Of a DNA stretch of 64,000 nucleotides, positions 41,195-53,563 are shown in pieces. Origin of the DNA: Nemophila menziesii (lineage: Eukaryota; Streptophyta; Magnoliopsida; Boraginales; Hydrophyllaceae). The DNA lies in assembly GCA_029959085.1 (NCBI GenBank), contig JARWIR010000014.1, forward strand, positions 11,330,001 through 11,394,000, in the 5' to 3' direction. The stretch's first letter is position 1. Each line of letters starts with the position of its first letter. The notes under the pieces are model-generated. The model worked only from the letters and a program-made list of their open reading frames with translations. It searched no databases and was not told the DNA's origin. The translations under genes and the position numbers were made by a program.

Positions 41195-41611
41195 CTAGGG
41201 AGCTTCAAGGAGGTACATGACCTCCCCGGGATGTGGATCTTCTGCACAATTGTTATCCTCGCCTCCATGAAAAATCGTCAATCGATGACCATTCACCATG
41301 AAGGTGCGGTGCTCGATTGGATGCTCGATCTCTATAGCTCCATGAGGCGTGACTTTGGTCACAACGTAAGGACCAAACCATTTCGACCTTAACTTACCCG
41401 GATAATTACTGAACTTGGAGTTGTATTTAAGGACTTTTTATCCAACTTCAAACCTCTTAAGACGAATACGATTATCATGCCATCTCTTAGTGTTTTCTTT
41501 ATAAAGCTTCGCATTTTCATAAGCATGTAATCGAAACTCATCAAGTTCATTCAACTTCATCATACGATTTTCACTGGCTAAAGTCGGGTCTAAATTCAAC
41601 TACTCTATAGC
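41195..41611 (-). pseudogene. pol: Element F integrase C-terminal domain
   Basis: The minus strand reads KVLKYNSKFSNYPGKL, RSKWFGPYVVTKV, GAIEIEHP and a final GEVMYLLEAP ending at a TAG. It is the integrase SH3-like C-terminus. A stop near 41440 separates it from the upstream part. Confidence 0.75.
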
Positions 41612-42527
41612 CTAATATGCACCCAACTCAAGTTCGAGAGGTAAGTGACAAGCCTTACCATAAACCATGCGATACGGAAATGCACCAATGGGCTTTTTGA
41701 ACGCAGTACGATAAGCCCATAAAGCATCATCTAACTTTAGTGACCAATCTAACCTTGTAGGACCAATATTCTTTTCAAGGATAAATTTTACCTCTCGATT
41801 TGAAACCTCAGCTTGACCATTGGCTTGTGGATGATACGCAGTAGATACACGATGTCTTATCCCATTCTTCTCTAGAACTGTCTTTAGATATTTGTTCACA
41901 AAGTGTGGACCTCCATCACTGATAATAACTCTGGGTGTGCCATGTCTAGTGAAAATATGAGACTTCAAATATTTAATCACTACTCGCGAATCATTTATTA
42001 GTAGAGCTACAGCCTCTACCCATTTAGACACGTAATCAACAGCTAATAGAATGAATTGATTTCCAATGGATGGTACAAAGGGACCCATGAAATCAATACC
42101 CCAAACATCAAATATTTCAACTTCAATAACATTGTTACGTGGCATTTCATCCCTCTTGGATATATTACCTGTAAACTGACATCTGTGGCACTTCTTAACA
42201 TACTCATGACAATCCTTATGTAATGTAGGCCAATAAAAACCGGATTGTAGTACCTTAGCAGTTGTGATGTCCTCCATAAGGTGAATCGTGACAACCTGCA
42301 ACTACTGATAGAACATATTTCTCAGGTATACATCTTCTTCCCATCTGATCACTGCACACTTTGTAAAGGAAAGGGTCCTCCAAAAAGAACTGGCTAGCAC
42401 GACTTATCAACCTCTTCTTATCGTGTGATGTGGCTCCTTCGGGAAAGGTACCACTTACAATAAGATTCGCAATGTCTGTGTACCACGGAGCAACAGCATA
42501 TACTGCAAATAAGCTTTCGTCGGGAAA
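41612..42527 (-). pseudogene. pol: Element F integrase, interrupted
   Basis: The open segment 42301-41612 has the zinc-binding end [12 protein letters not shown] and the core with all three catalytic acidic residues visible: Asp in WGIDFMGP, Asp in ISDGGPHF, and Glu in [10 protein letters not shown]. Upstream (42302-42527) the N-terminal HHCC part is broken by a stop and deletion, so the paired His residues are not clear. Integrase would insert the cDNA. The active site is preserved but the ORF is not. Confidence 0.85.
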
Positions 42528-43484
42528 TTACTCTTTAACTAGCTTAGGACTACAATTCGACTCAGAACCTTCAAGACGAGACAAATGGTCTGCAACTTGA
42601 TTATCGCACCCCTTTTTATCTTGAATCTCTAAATCAAACTCTTGTAGCAATAAGACCCATCTGATTAACCGTGGATTAGCATCTTTCTTTTCCATAAGGT
42701 ACTTAATAGCGGAATAATTGGTGAATACAACGATTTTTGCCCCAAGGAGATAGGAACGAAATTTGTCAAAGGCATAAACGACCGCTAAAAGTTCCTTCTC
42801 AAACACCGTATAATTAATCAGAGCACTAGTGAAGGTCTTGCTCGCATAGTATATAGAGTGAAATACCTTGTATTTTCTTTGACCCAACACAAGACCCATA
42901 GCTAAATCACTAGCATCACACATAACTTCAAAGGAGATCTTCCAATCCGGTGGCAACACAATTAGCGTAGTAATAAGTTTTTCTTTAAGCTCTTGGAATG
43001 CCTTCATGCAAGCCTCATTAAAAAGGAATTTGGTGTCCTTTTCGAGTAATTTACACAAAGATTTTGAAATCTTGGAAAAATCTTTGATAAAACGGCGATA
43101 AAACCCAGCATGACCTAGAAAACTCCTTACCCCTTTGACAAAAATAGGAGGGGGCAGAGTTTTGATAACCTCAATCATCGCACGATCAACTTCTAAACCA
43201 ACGCTCGATACCTTCTGTCCCAACACTTTACCTTCACGAACCATAAAATAGCATTTCTCCCAGTTCAAGACCAAGTCCGTTTCCTTGCATCTAATTAATA
43301 CTTTCTCTAGATTCTGCAAACAATCATCAAAGTTATCTCCAATAACAGAAAAATCATCCATAAATACCTCAAGGAACCGATCAATCATTTCTCCAAATAC
43401 TGCCATCATGCAACGTTGGAAGGTAGCATGTGTATTACATAGTCCGAAAGGCATCATTCGGTATGCGAAAGTGCCAAAAGACAT
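42528..43484 (-). pseudogene. pol: Element F reverse transcriptase (C-terminal part) and RNase H
   Basis: 318 codons. [15 protein letters not shown] and the catalytic FMDDFS are followed by [16 protein letters not shown] (RT thumb/connection) and an RNase H domain starting near FEVMCDASD, through [15 protein letters not shown] and [12 protein letters not shown], to ADHLSRLE. In RNase H the Asp of the usual TDHSA motif is replaced (TNYSA), which would impair it. A frameshift near 43470 separates it from the upstream RT fingers. Confidence 0.88.
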
Positions 43485-45166
43485 GTGAATGTGGTTTTAT
43501 GTTGGTCATCTGGATCTACGCATATCTGGGTATAACCTGAATAACCATCTAAGAAACAATAATATTCTGTACCTGCTAACTTGTCCAACATCTGATCGAT
43601 GAACGGAAGTGGGAAATGGTCTTTTCTAGTTGCCTTGTTCAACTTACGATAGTCCATACCCACTATCCAACCAACTACGGTTCTTGAGGGTATGGCTTCA
43701 TTCTGACCATTCATGATGGTGGTGATACCACCCTTCTTTAGCACGCATTGAAATGGACTTACCCAATCACTACTAGCTATGGGGTAGATGATCCCCGCAT
43801 CTAGTAGCTTAATAACTTCTTTCTTTACCACTTCTTTCATTGCAAGCATCAACCTTCTATGTCCTTCAACTGAACGTGTACTATCATCCTCTAAAATGAT
43901 CTTATGTTGGCAATAGAAGGGGCTAATACCTTTGATATCAACAATAGTCCAACCTATCGCCTCTTTATTGGCTCTTAGCACACGCAACAGTTCGTCTTCT
44001 TGAGGACCTGTTAAAGTAGCTGAAACAATAACAGGTAAAGTGTTATTAGTACCTAAACATGCATACCTCAAGTGTGATGGAAGTGGTTTCTCTTCTAACA
44101 TTGGGGGGGGGGGAGACTTAATAGATGGTTTCTTTTGAGGTTCAACCTCCCCTACATCTCGTAACGGTTCATAGGCTAAACACCTATACTTTGGATTCTC
44201 AGAATTAAGAGCTGCCACTAGTTCGGCAAGCTCTTCCATCATCTCAGGTAAATAAAGCGTTAAAGCAGCCTGCAAGATATCATCATAGTTAAAACAATCA
44301 AATACCTCTTGCGTGGTGTGTTCTGCTATATCCATTCGAAAACAAACTCTTGGAACATCTGGAAACTTCATAGCTCTAAACACATTGAACTTTACCTTCT
44401 CGTATTGGATTCTCATGGTTAATTCTCCGTTTTCTACATCAATTAAAGTACACCCCGTGGCTAGGAATGGTTGTCCCAAAATGATGGGGACATTCCTATC
44501 CGCGTCGTATTCAAGAATAACAAAATCAACGGGAAAAACTAAAGTACCTACCTTGACGAGGACGTCTTTGATTCGTCCCTCAGGATGCACGAGGGATCTA
44601 TTTGCCATTTGTAGGACCATAGAGGTAGGTCTCACATCCCCCATCTTCAACTTATCAAAAACTGACTTGGGAATGAGATTAATACTCGCGCCCAGGTCGC
44701 ACAAAGCTTTTCCTTTCCACTCATTACCAATCGAAATCAGAATAGTAAAACTCCCAGGATCAAGCAACTTAGGTGGCAACTTACTTTGACAAATGGCACT
44801 ACACTCTTCGTGTAACCCTACCATTTCATTATCACAATATGGTCTCTTGTTGGTGAGGGCCCTCTTTAAGAACTTCACATACTTCGGTATGTCTTTAATG
44901 GCTTCTAATAACAGAATGTTAACATTGAGACCTCTCACCCTATTCAAAAATCTTTGATACTCATCCATATCCCCTTTTTTCTGAACTCTTGAGGGGAAAG
45001 GTGGAGGAGGACGGGTTTCTACAACATCTTTCTTTTTCGGAACTTCCGGAATCTTCTCCAATTCTACAACTTCAGGTTCTTCATCTTTCTCTATCACCTC
45101 CTTCGACAGTTTTTCTTTTCTAGTTACTTCTTTTTCTTTCATAACCGGGAAAGGTGGTGGTTGCAA
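43454..45166 (-). pseudogene. pol: Element F protease and N-terminal reverse transcriptase
   Basis: A 570-codon ORF. The first 80 residues are Lys/Glu-rich. Protease follows (LDPGSFTILISIG, LCDLGASINLIPKSVF with the DLGA active-site variant usual in this lineage, and VPIILGQPFLAT). RT begins around residue 440 (VSPFQCVLKKGG, MDYRKLNKATRKDHFPLP, CFLDGYSGY with the first catalytic Asp). The frame then shifts and RT continues in the next ORF. Gag and protease appear to be in one polyprotein but the junction at 45170-45360 is broken. Confidence 0.88.
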
Positions 45167-45363
45167 TTTCTTACCACTTCTAGTAGTGATCGCGTTACAA
45201 TCCTCCCTTTGTTTAGGAATTTCTGTGTCACTCGAGAGTTGGCCTGGGCCTCAAACATTTAAGAAATTTGCGATCTTTGATATTTGGTTCTCTAAGATTT
45301 TAAACGAAGCGGTATGTGAGTTTAACGTTTCCTCCATCTTGTTTTCTTTAACGGTTGCGGTGT

Positions 45364-46822
45364 CTATGAATCAAGTATAGATGACTTGCTACTAGCATTG
45401 GATATGTATTGTGTCAAGGTAAGTGCTAAATCATTTGCGGTGATTGCGCCTTCTTGAGGTCGAGAGGGAAGCGCCTTTTGAGCTAGCGTATCAGAATAGG
45501 CTTCATGATCGGCTCTAGGTTGGTTCCCTTGGAATTGGTTTTGCAACATAAACTGGTAATTGTTCCCATGAGGCCTTTGTTGATAGGTTCCTGGATTGGC
45601 TGCCCCATGTGGATTCCAATACTGAAAGCCTGGATGATTTCTATTTTGATTTCCATACCCTTGACCACTTGATTAATTATTACCTCGATGATTAACGAAA
45701 CATACGGATTCTGGGTTATTAAAACATTCTTCCCGTCCATGATCATCTGCCTCACAACTAGGACATATCTCTGGTTCATTTACCATAATTACATTAGCTT
45801 TACTCGACATAGTTATCTGTTTAAGCTTGTTCTCAAGTGCGGCTATCTTAGCGTTCAAGGCTGTTTCTACGTCTAGTTTCAAAGTACCTTTTTCAGAAAC
45901 TCTAACTGCTGATCTCGAGGGTTGCCAACTCATTTCATTCTTTACAATTCTATCCATAATAGCAAGAGCTTGATTTGTTGTGACCATCATGAGGCCACCT
46001 TGACACATAGTATCTATCTTTTCTTTCGCGGCTTCATCTAAACTTTGATAAAATATACCAAGCTGTAACTCAAGTGAATACCCATGTAATGGGCATTTTC
46101 GTAATAAATATTGAAAAACGAGTCCATGCAACACCTACACTTTCACCTATCTCTTGACAGAAACTAGCAACATCTAGCTTCCCACTAAGTGTAACACTTT
46201 GAGGATAATACCTGTCGAAAAACGCTGTCTGAAGTTGATCCCAACTCAAAATCTCATCATGTGGTTGTTGATCATACCACTCACTAGCTCCTCCGTTGAG
46301 GAAAACGGAAACATATAGAAGTAAATTTGTTCTTGGGGTTACTCCAGGAGTGACATATGCATCACAAATTTGCATACACTTGTACATAGCTCGAATAGGA
46401 TCTTCACGAGCTGCACCACTATACTGTCCAATATTTGTAAATTGATTAATCATACCCGCATCTGGTCTGAATCGAATTCCTTGAATAGCGGGAGGATGGA
46501 GTCATAGTGGTGGTAGATGGAAAGGTCTATAGTTATTGGGTTGGAAGAGTCGCGGTCCATCATCTTGAAATTCTACACCATTGTTATCGATTGGCTGTTG
46601 ACCTTCGGGAGGAATTTGGAATTGAGCATTTTGGACTCCTACCGGTGGATTTGGTAATACTGGTGGAAATATTGGAAGACCGTTTTCATCCAACTGAATT
46701 CCGGGATCTTCAACGTTATGAACATTTAAATTTTCCATTTCTTCATCTAACCTTGCTCTTTCTTTTGCTTCCCTGTCTCTCTTGTTCTTAGCTCGGACTA
46801 GTCTCTCGGGATCCGAGAGCAT
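45364..46822 (-). pseudogene. gag: Element F gag, frameshifted
   Basis: Begins at the ATG at 46822, about 140 bases inside the primer-binding site. The N-terminus is Pro-rich. The core shows RFRPDAGMINQFTNIGQY, REDPIRAMYKCMQICDAY, GGASEWYDQQP, FFDRYYPQS and ESVGVAWTRF. After a frameshift near 46100 it continues to ALENKLKQIT (coiled coil) and a CX2CX4HX4C knuckle, CPSCEADDHGREEC. One stop near 46500 and two frameshifts are present. Confidence 0.88.
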
Positions 46823-46943
46823 AGACCAAACCTGTAAAACCTGAGAAGAAACAAAACAAAGAAAAGCGTAAAACCGAAAAAAAAATGTAATAAAAATAAC
46901 AACTAAAAATACTTAAGGATAACACCGTGGTCACACACTACCG

Positions 46944-46961
46944 TCCCGGGCAGCGGTGCCA
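46944..46961 (-). other. Primer-binding site of element F
   Basis: The minus strand reads TGGCACCGCTGCCCGGGA, six bases after the LTR end, matching the tRNA-Asp end with about three changes. Confidence 0.85.
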
Positions 46962-46967
46962 AAAACT

Positions 46968-48530
46968 TGGTGTCTCCTTGTCTGTTCTAATTTAACACAC
47001 CTAAAAAGGCAAGACACGTACCGCAAGTGTACGGGTCGTCCAAGTAATATCCGGTAAATGAGATTTCGATCTCAGGGACTGATTCGATAAGACTAAAGTT
47101 TTATGCAGTAAATGGAAATAGTTGTTTGAATGACAAATAAAAGTAAATGGAATAGATATTTGTTTTTTTTTGATTAAATACTAAAGCGCAATTAGAAGAA
47201 AATATTATACTAACTTTTGCAAATAATAAGACGCAAGAAAATATGAGTGGACGCAAGTGTGAGAAATAGTACTTGAGTTTTGCAAGGGTTTCGCCGAAAT
47301 AAACTTAATCAATGTTTCTTTTAAGGGTCAAAATGGTAACTAGTAATAGTCGGGATTTTAGAATCTCCTAACCCCTGTCAGGGTGGACTTAGGAGCTATT
47401 CTAAGGTGTTACAAACTCCGTCAGGGCGATTATAATCCACCTTCGAATGGTCAAGTTTTCTACCCAATTGGCTATCCGATCAAATAATTTCTATCCTACG
47501 TTTATTACCTATGTCCGTAATTGTACCCCACGTCAAGACGATCACTTTGCCGAGTAAGTGAATAACATAATAACTAATTCCTATATCTAATTGATCAGAT
47601 TAAAAATAGTAAATAATTCTACGATAATAATCAACACTAATTGCCCAATTCAAATTAAATTATAAAAATCCCAAATCAGAAAACATTAATCAAATTGATT
47701 AGGGTTCAACCCATGTAGCGATTCTCAAACACTTAAAAGGTTTAGCTCACTATTGAATTTAAAACTAAGAAAATAAAAATAAAGGAATTCATAACTTATT
47801 ACAGAATAAAAAGAATAGAAAACCTAATTAGGGAATTGATTTGGCTGCGATTTTGGAGAAGATGACTTTTCCAGCTTCTTAGCTTTCTTCTCTTCCTTGC
47901 TCTGACTTTCTTTCTGATACTCTGACTTGTGTATAATGAATTGGATGTAAAAATAAAGTCAAAAGGCCCATTTATACTACTAAAATTGGACTTGGGCTAT
48001 TTTAAAAGAATAATTAAATATTAAATGGCCCAAGTCCACTCTTTAAGCCTAAAATCCCGTAACTGTTGTATACCCCTCACAAAAACGGCTGTAACGTTTC
48101 CAATTTAACTCTAAATTGACTCATTCAACTTGCTAAATCTTCGTAACTCGATAAGAAACGAATCTTCTTTACAACCCAGAGGCTGAATCCATCTTTAAGT
48201 GGCTCGAAATCAGCAATTACCATCAGCCTTCCAGATTTGCAGCTCTAATTTGTCATTTCTTCGGGATATTTCCTCTTTCTTTTTTACTTTTTTACACAAT
48301 CTAAGACTTCTATTCTTTGTTTCTCTCCTTGCTAGTATTAGAAACCTACAAACTTTTCACTAAAACAAACCATATTACGCGCAAAAGCTTAATAAATGAA
48401 AAATACTAGAATTCAAGGATGGAAAATGAAATATAACGATTTAATACAAAAAGTCTATCGAATTAATCAAATAAACACCAAAAATGAGGTCTCCTATAGG
48501 CATATAATTAGAACAACTTGGTAGAAATCA
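46968..48530 (-). repeat. 5' LTR of element F
   Basis: Pairs with 36573-38151. The outer end has decayed to GGTAGAAATCA but the flanking GGACT is intact. One TGACG unit present in the other LTR is deleted near 47475. Confidence 0.93.
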
Positions 48531-49689
48531 GGACTGGAATAAGGTGATTTGACATGAGAAGAAAAAGTTACAGCCGTTTTACTACATGATGTACACAAGT
48601 TACGTGATTTCTGATTTAGACTTGGGTTTTTACTCATTTAACTTATTGCCATTAAGTAAAAAGCCCAATCCGAATTCTCTATTATAAATAGACCTTTAGA
48701 CCTCCTTTTTACATACGCTTCATTATTTTTAAAAGAGAGAGTCAAAGCAAAAAGACAGAGGAGAAAACTAGAGCTGGAGGATTCAATTTCTTCCAACAGC
48801 AGCCCAATCATATCCTTAAATTAGGTTCTTCAATTTATTTATGTAATTTAGGATAATTTCTGTTATTTATTTAGTTTCAGTTTTTATTCGAACATGAGCT
48901 AAATTATTAAGTACTTCAGAATTGCATTATGGGTAAGCCCTAATCCATTTAATTAATATTTTCTGAATTTGAGATTTAATTAATTAATTTAAACTAGGTA
49001 TTTTGTATTGACTATTATCGTGAATTGAATTAATATTTTTTGAAGTCATGAACCAAAAGTAAGTATTAGTATTAGGCTATTCACTTTAGTGGCGAAGTGA
49101 TCACCTTGACAGGGGATTTAATTACGGACCTAGGTAATAGACGTGTGGTATCCGTCACTGATCCTGACGGGCTTGACTAACCACACAGCCAATTGGGTAA
49201 AAGATTTAACCATTCGAAAGTAAATATAATCGCCTTGACGGGGTTTATAGTACCGTAGGATAGCTCCTAAGTCCACCCTGACGGGGGTTAGGAGATATTA
49301 GAGGCCCTACTAATTCATTAATACCAGTTTAGTCCTTAAACACAAGCATTGGTTATAGAGATTTATGTGAAACCCTTACGGGACTCAACTACCTCTCTCA
49401 TTCTTGCGTCCAACCTTATTTACTTGCATTATTTCTTTTTAGTTAATTATTTCTTTACTTTAATTTATTGCATCAGTAGTTCTAATCAAAACTAAACAAA
49501 AATCTTATCAAATTACTTTTTTGTTTTTGGAAATTACTTCTACTATTCCAATTAATACAAGTGTTATAACTATCCATCCTTGAGAACGAAATCTACATTA
49601 TTTACACATTACTTGGAACGACCCGTGCACTTGCGGGTAGTGTCCCTCTATTTAGGGGTGGTGATCTTATCACACACCAGGAGTCACCA
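48531..49689 (+). repeat. Element E 5' LTR, third piece
   Basis: Starts with the second GGACT and continues E's LTR to GGAGTCACCA at 49689. TGACG-type motifs lie at 49107, 49165, 49236 and 49279, and a CCGTGCACTTGCGG motif at 49624. Confidence 0.88.
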
Positions 49690-49695
49690 AGTTTT

Positions 49696-49713
49696 TGGTG
49701 CTGCTGCCGGGGA
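49696..49713 (+). other. Primer-binding site of element E
   Basis: TGGTGCTGCTGCCGGGGA, six bases after the LTR end; tRNA-Asp type with two further C-to-T-like changes. Confidence 0.82.
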
Positions 49714-49823
49714 CGGTAGTGTGTGACCCAGGTGTAAATCCTTTAGTAGTTTAACTGTTATTTTATTTTTCTGTTTTACGCTTTTGTTTGTTCTTCCTTT
49801 CTCAGGTTTACAAGTTTAGTCTA

Positions 49824-51260
49824 TGCTCTTAAACCCTAAGAGACTATTCAGACTTTAAAACAAAATAAAGAAAGAAGAAAAAAAAGCAAGAGAATAAGAA
49901 GAAAGATTAGCCAGAGAAGCAGAAATGGTTAATGTTGAAAATCTCAATTCTTAGGTGGAAGTACATAAAGATAATTCGTAATCCGCAAATTAATAACAAT
50001 CAGAATCAAATAAATCCTATCCACCTGGAGGACAAGCTCAATCTCAAGTCTTTCATTATCCATGGTTTGTACAAGGTCCTAAAAATATTCCAAATTGCGC
50101 TCCTGCTCTTGGTGTTGGTCCTCCAGATATTGATGTCACAAGATACAGACCCAATCCTGGTGTGTCAGCTCAATTCCAAAACTTTGGAAATTTTCGTGGA
50201 GTAGCTGGAGAAGACCCAATTCGTGCATTACATAAATTTATGCATATATGTGATGCGTATATAACGCAAGTAACAAGAAATTTGCAAATTTCAGATTTTT
50301 GTAATAGACGCAACGAGTGTATGACATGATTCACAAGAACCAAGATTGATCAACACTTGAGATGAGTTATGGACTGCATTCTTTGATCGTTATTATCCGA
50401 GAAACATGAGATTGAACGCACAAATCGAGTTGACATCCTTTGAACAAGAACAAGGTGAATCCGTGGTTAATTGTTGGACAAGGTTCCAACTATGTTTAAG
50501 AAGAGTTCTAGATCATGGTCTTTCAGAAGAACATCAAATGTCGATATTTTATAAAGGCCTTGAAGGACGCTCAAGAAAAGATCTAGACTTACTTTGTCGT
50601 GGAGGATTCTTACAGGTAACACTAACTAATGCCAAAAGTATTTTGAGTAGAACAATGAAGAACGAGTTGGGCTGGAATACTGTGAGAACACCAATCCGAG
50701 GTATAGGTCATAGAGAGAGTAGTGTTGGAATTGATGAGAAATTATCTTCATTGGAGAATAAATTAAAGAACACACTTGAGCAACAATTGAAACAACTTAC
50801 TTTAGCTATAAAAGAGGCTTTTCAGGTAGGAGAGACGATGTTAACGTTACACATGAAATATATATGGGTATTCTAACTATGGTGTACAAGATTATGATTG
50901 GGAACACTATCAAAGTAATCCAGATTCTGTGATGTTCGTTTCCAACCGAGGAAACTATAATCAGGTTTTCAAGGTTATCTACCAAACAGAAGCCATCTAG
51001 GTTTCCAATATACGAATCAAAGTGGGGTCGCAATTCCAACTTATGCATATCAACCACGGTTCCAAGGAAATAATTATCAACCAAGACTACAAAACAACTA
51101 CCAAGGGGGATATAATTATGGAAACCAAGCTCAGAGACAACCTTCTCAAGACACCTATACCGACGCTATCAATCAGAAAGCTCTACCTGCTCAACCTCAA
51201 GAAGGTGCGTTAAATATTCAACAAACCTTACAGACATTAATTTCTACCGCAACATTCAAA
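49824..51260 (+). pseudogene. gag: Element E gag, decayed
   Basis: The N-terminal part is frameshifted; pieces read HYPWFVQGP, DVTRYRPNPGVSAQFQNFG and EDPIRALHKFMHICDAY, matching G (FRPDSGMLAQF). The best-preserved segment is 50406-50876, with MRLNAQIELTSFEQEQGESV, RRVLDHGLSEEHQMSIFYKGLEG and a coiled-coil LSSLENKLKNTLEQQ. A Gln/Asn/Tyr-rich tail follows. Compared with F it is closer to G in the DLLCRGGFLQV segment. Confidence 0.8.
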
Positions 51261-51959
51261 ATGTTAAAAAATCAAATAGCTCAGATGGCAAAACAGTTAA
51301 ATCAACCTCCACAAGGGAAACTCCCAAGTGACACTGAGGATCCAAAACAAAGAGAAGATTGTAATGCTATAGCGCTCAGAAGTGGTAAGAAGCTACCACC
51401 ACCTCTTTTTCCCGTTATGAAAGAAAAAGAAACAAATGTGAAGGAGAAAACAGTAAAAGGTGAGGTGGAGAAGGAAGGTGAACAAGAAGTAGCAGAGGTG
51501 GAAGTGGAGAAAATTTAGGAAAAACCAAAGAAGAAAGATGTTGTAGAAACCCGTCCTCCTCCACCATTCCCTTAAAGAGTTCAGAAGAAAGGAGATATGG
51601 CTTATTATCAGAGGATCATGAATGTGGTGAGAAGTCTTAACATTAATATACAATTTTTAGATGCTATTAGAGACGTATCGAAGATTGTGAAATTCCTGAA
51701 GAGAGCCATCACCAAAAAAAGGCCATATCTTTAGAATGAAGTGATAGGTTTGCCAGAAGAGTGTAGTGTCATATTCCAACGTAAGTTGCCACCTCAATTA
51801 CTCGATCCTGGAAGTTTTACGATTCTGATTTCTATTGGTAATGAGTGTCATAGGAAAGCTTTATGCGATTCGGGTGCGAGTATTATTCTCATGCCCAAAT
51901 CTATTTTTGAGAAGTTAAAGATAGGAAACACAAGACCGGCCTCTATGGTCTTGCAAATG
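51261..51959 (+). pseudogene. pol: Element E gag tail and protease start, cut by element G
   Basis: The frame has REDCNAIALRSGKKLPPP, a Glu/Lys-rich run with a stop near 51517, then LPEECSVIFQRKLPPQLLDP and the active site CDSGASIILMPKSIF. It ends at SMVLQM, where F and G continue with ADRSL or ANRSL. The break at 51959 is exactly the edge of G's LTR. DSGA rather than DLGA is found here. Confidence 0.82.
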
Positions 51960-53527
51960 TGGTGGTCCTTTGTGTGTTCTAAAATAAATGCAATAAGGAA
52001 AAGAGAACCACAACCGCAAGTGTACGGTTGTCCCAAGTAGTATATGTGATAAACAGATTCGTTCTCAGGGACGGAATGGTTGACTCTAATGCTTATCAGA
52101 TTATAGTTAATTGCACGTGAAAACAAGTAAATGATTTTAAGAATTGTTTGTTTTGGTTTTCTAATGCTAAGACAATAAATTAATGCAAAGATTAAACTAG
52201 ACGCAAGAAAATAACATGTTTACGCAAGGTAGGAAAGGCAGTACTTGAGAAACGCAAGGGTTTCACCTCAATATCATTCATTTCATTTCATGTTTAAGGG
52301 ACAAATCGGTAAATATGTATTGGTCGGGACTCGGAATTCTCCTTACCCCCGTCAGGGTGGACTAAGGAGCTACTCTCAAATGCTACAAACCCCGTCAGGG
52401 TGATTATAGTCCACTCTGAAGTGATTAGGTCTATTCTACCCAATTGACCATAGGATTAATTATACTCGTCAGAGTCTCTAATTTCTATCCTACATTCATT
52501 AACTAGGTACATATCTAAACCCCCGTCAAGGTAATCCATTCGCCACTAAATGGAATAGCCTAGATACTAAGTCCTATGATTAGTTAATTACGTCAATTAT
52601 AGTGAATAAAAGCAAATTAATGAAAAATACAATTTACCCAATTTGATTTCAATTATAAAAATCACAAATCCAAACAAATGAAATAAAATCAAATTGAGAT
52701 TAACCCATTATGCGTTCTCAAGCACTATTTTAGTTTAGCTCATAATTATTGAAAAGACAAAAACTAAAAAAATAATTGGGTTCTTAATGTTTCACATAAT
52801 AAAATAGAAGAACCTGATTACGGAATTGAATTGGCTGAGAATTGGAGATATAGACAGTCTCCAGCTCTTGCTTCTTCTCTTCCTTTGCTCTAGCTTCCTC
52901 TCTGGTGTCTGACTCTTTTCTTTTCTTAAGCGTATGAATTGGTGTGAACAAATGAGAGTCTAAAGCCTTTTTATAATGTGAAATTCAGACTAGGCTTTTC
53001 ATATGGATTAAATGAAAATTAGAAAAGCCCAAGTCCACTAATTAAGCCCAAATCTCGTAACAGCTGCACCACCTTCACTAAAACAGCTCTAACCAGCTCG
53101 TTTCAAATCGGATTGACCTCATTCCAGTTTCTAAATTTCCATAACTCAATGTGAAACAAATTCTCTTCACAAGTCAGAGGCTAAATCCACTCTTAGATGA
53201 CTCGGAATCAGCAATCTTTGACAACTTTCCAGATTTGCAGCTTCAAATTATCAATTCTTTCGGGATATTTTTTCTTGCTTTGACTTCATTACACGATCTT
53301 TGACTTTATTCTTGGTTTCCTCTTCAAGCTAGTATTCAAAACCTAAAAATTTTCACTCAAAACAAACCATATTACGCGCAAAAGTTTAATGAATGAAAAA
53401 TACTAGAATTAAAAGAGGAAAATTGATTTATTGCAATTTAACACCAAAAGTCTATCTAAATAGTCGAATAAACACCAAAAATGATGTCTCCCAAGGGCAT
53501 AAAATTAGAACATATAGGGAGACATCA
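51960..53527 (-). repeat. 3' LTR of element G
   Basis: Minus-strand start TGATGTCTCC (dyad arms 53482-53491 and 53518-53527), end GGACCACCA. TGACG motifs (minus) at 52354, 52397, 52471 and 52528. No gene. Confidence 0.93.
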
Positions 53528-53563
53528 AGACCCCCAACTCAAACCTTTGTCGTCCCGACAAAG
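53528..53563 (-). promoter_or_regulatory. Polypurine tract and hairpin of element G
   Basis: Minus strand GAGTTGGGGGTCT beside the LTR. Hairpin 53545-53563: CTTTGTCG, three-base loop, CGACAAAG, eight perfect pairs. Confidence 0.7.

Larger units (their letters stand above)
36573..48530 (-). mobile_element. Element F: complete Athila-type LTR retrotransposon
   Basis: A 12-kb minus-strand element with LTRs at 36573-38151 and 46968-48530 and a perfect five-base target duplication GGACT at 36568-36572 and 48531-48535. It has a primer-binding site, gag, protease, RT, RNase H, integrase, palindrome clusters, leader, env-position ORF and polypurine tract in that order. All coding parts are broken. 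By hand I count about 13 differences between the LTRs in their first 200 bases, so the insertion is not recent. Confidence 0.95.
33860..51959 (+). mobile_element. Element E: Athila-type LTR element, 5' part, heavily interrupted
   Basis: A plus-strand element beginning TGATGTCTCC at 33860 inside LINE-3. Its 5' LTR is spread over 33860-33957, 36144-36572 and 48531-49689, separated by a MULE-like element and element F. The internal part runs 49690-51959 (gag and the start of protease) and stops at the 3' LTR of G. The remainder must lie beyond the window or be deleted. Confidence 0.85.
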
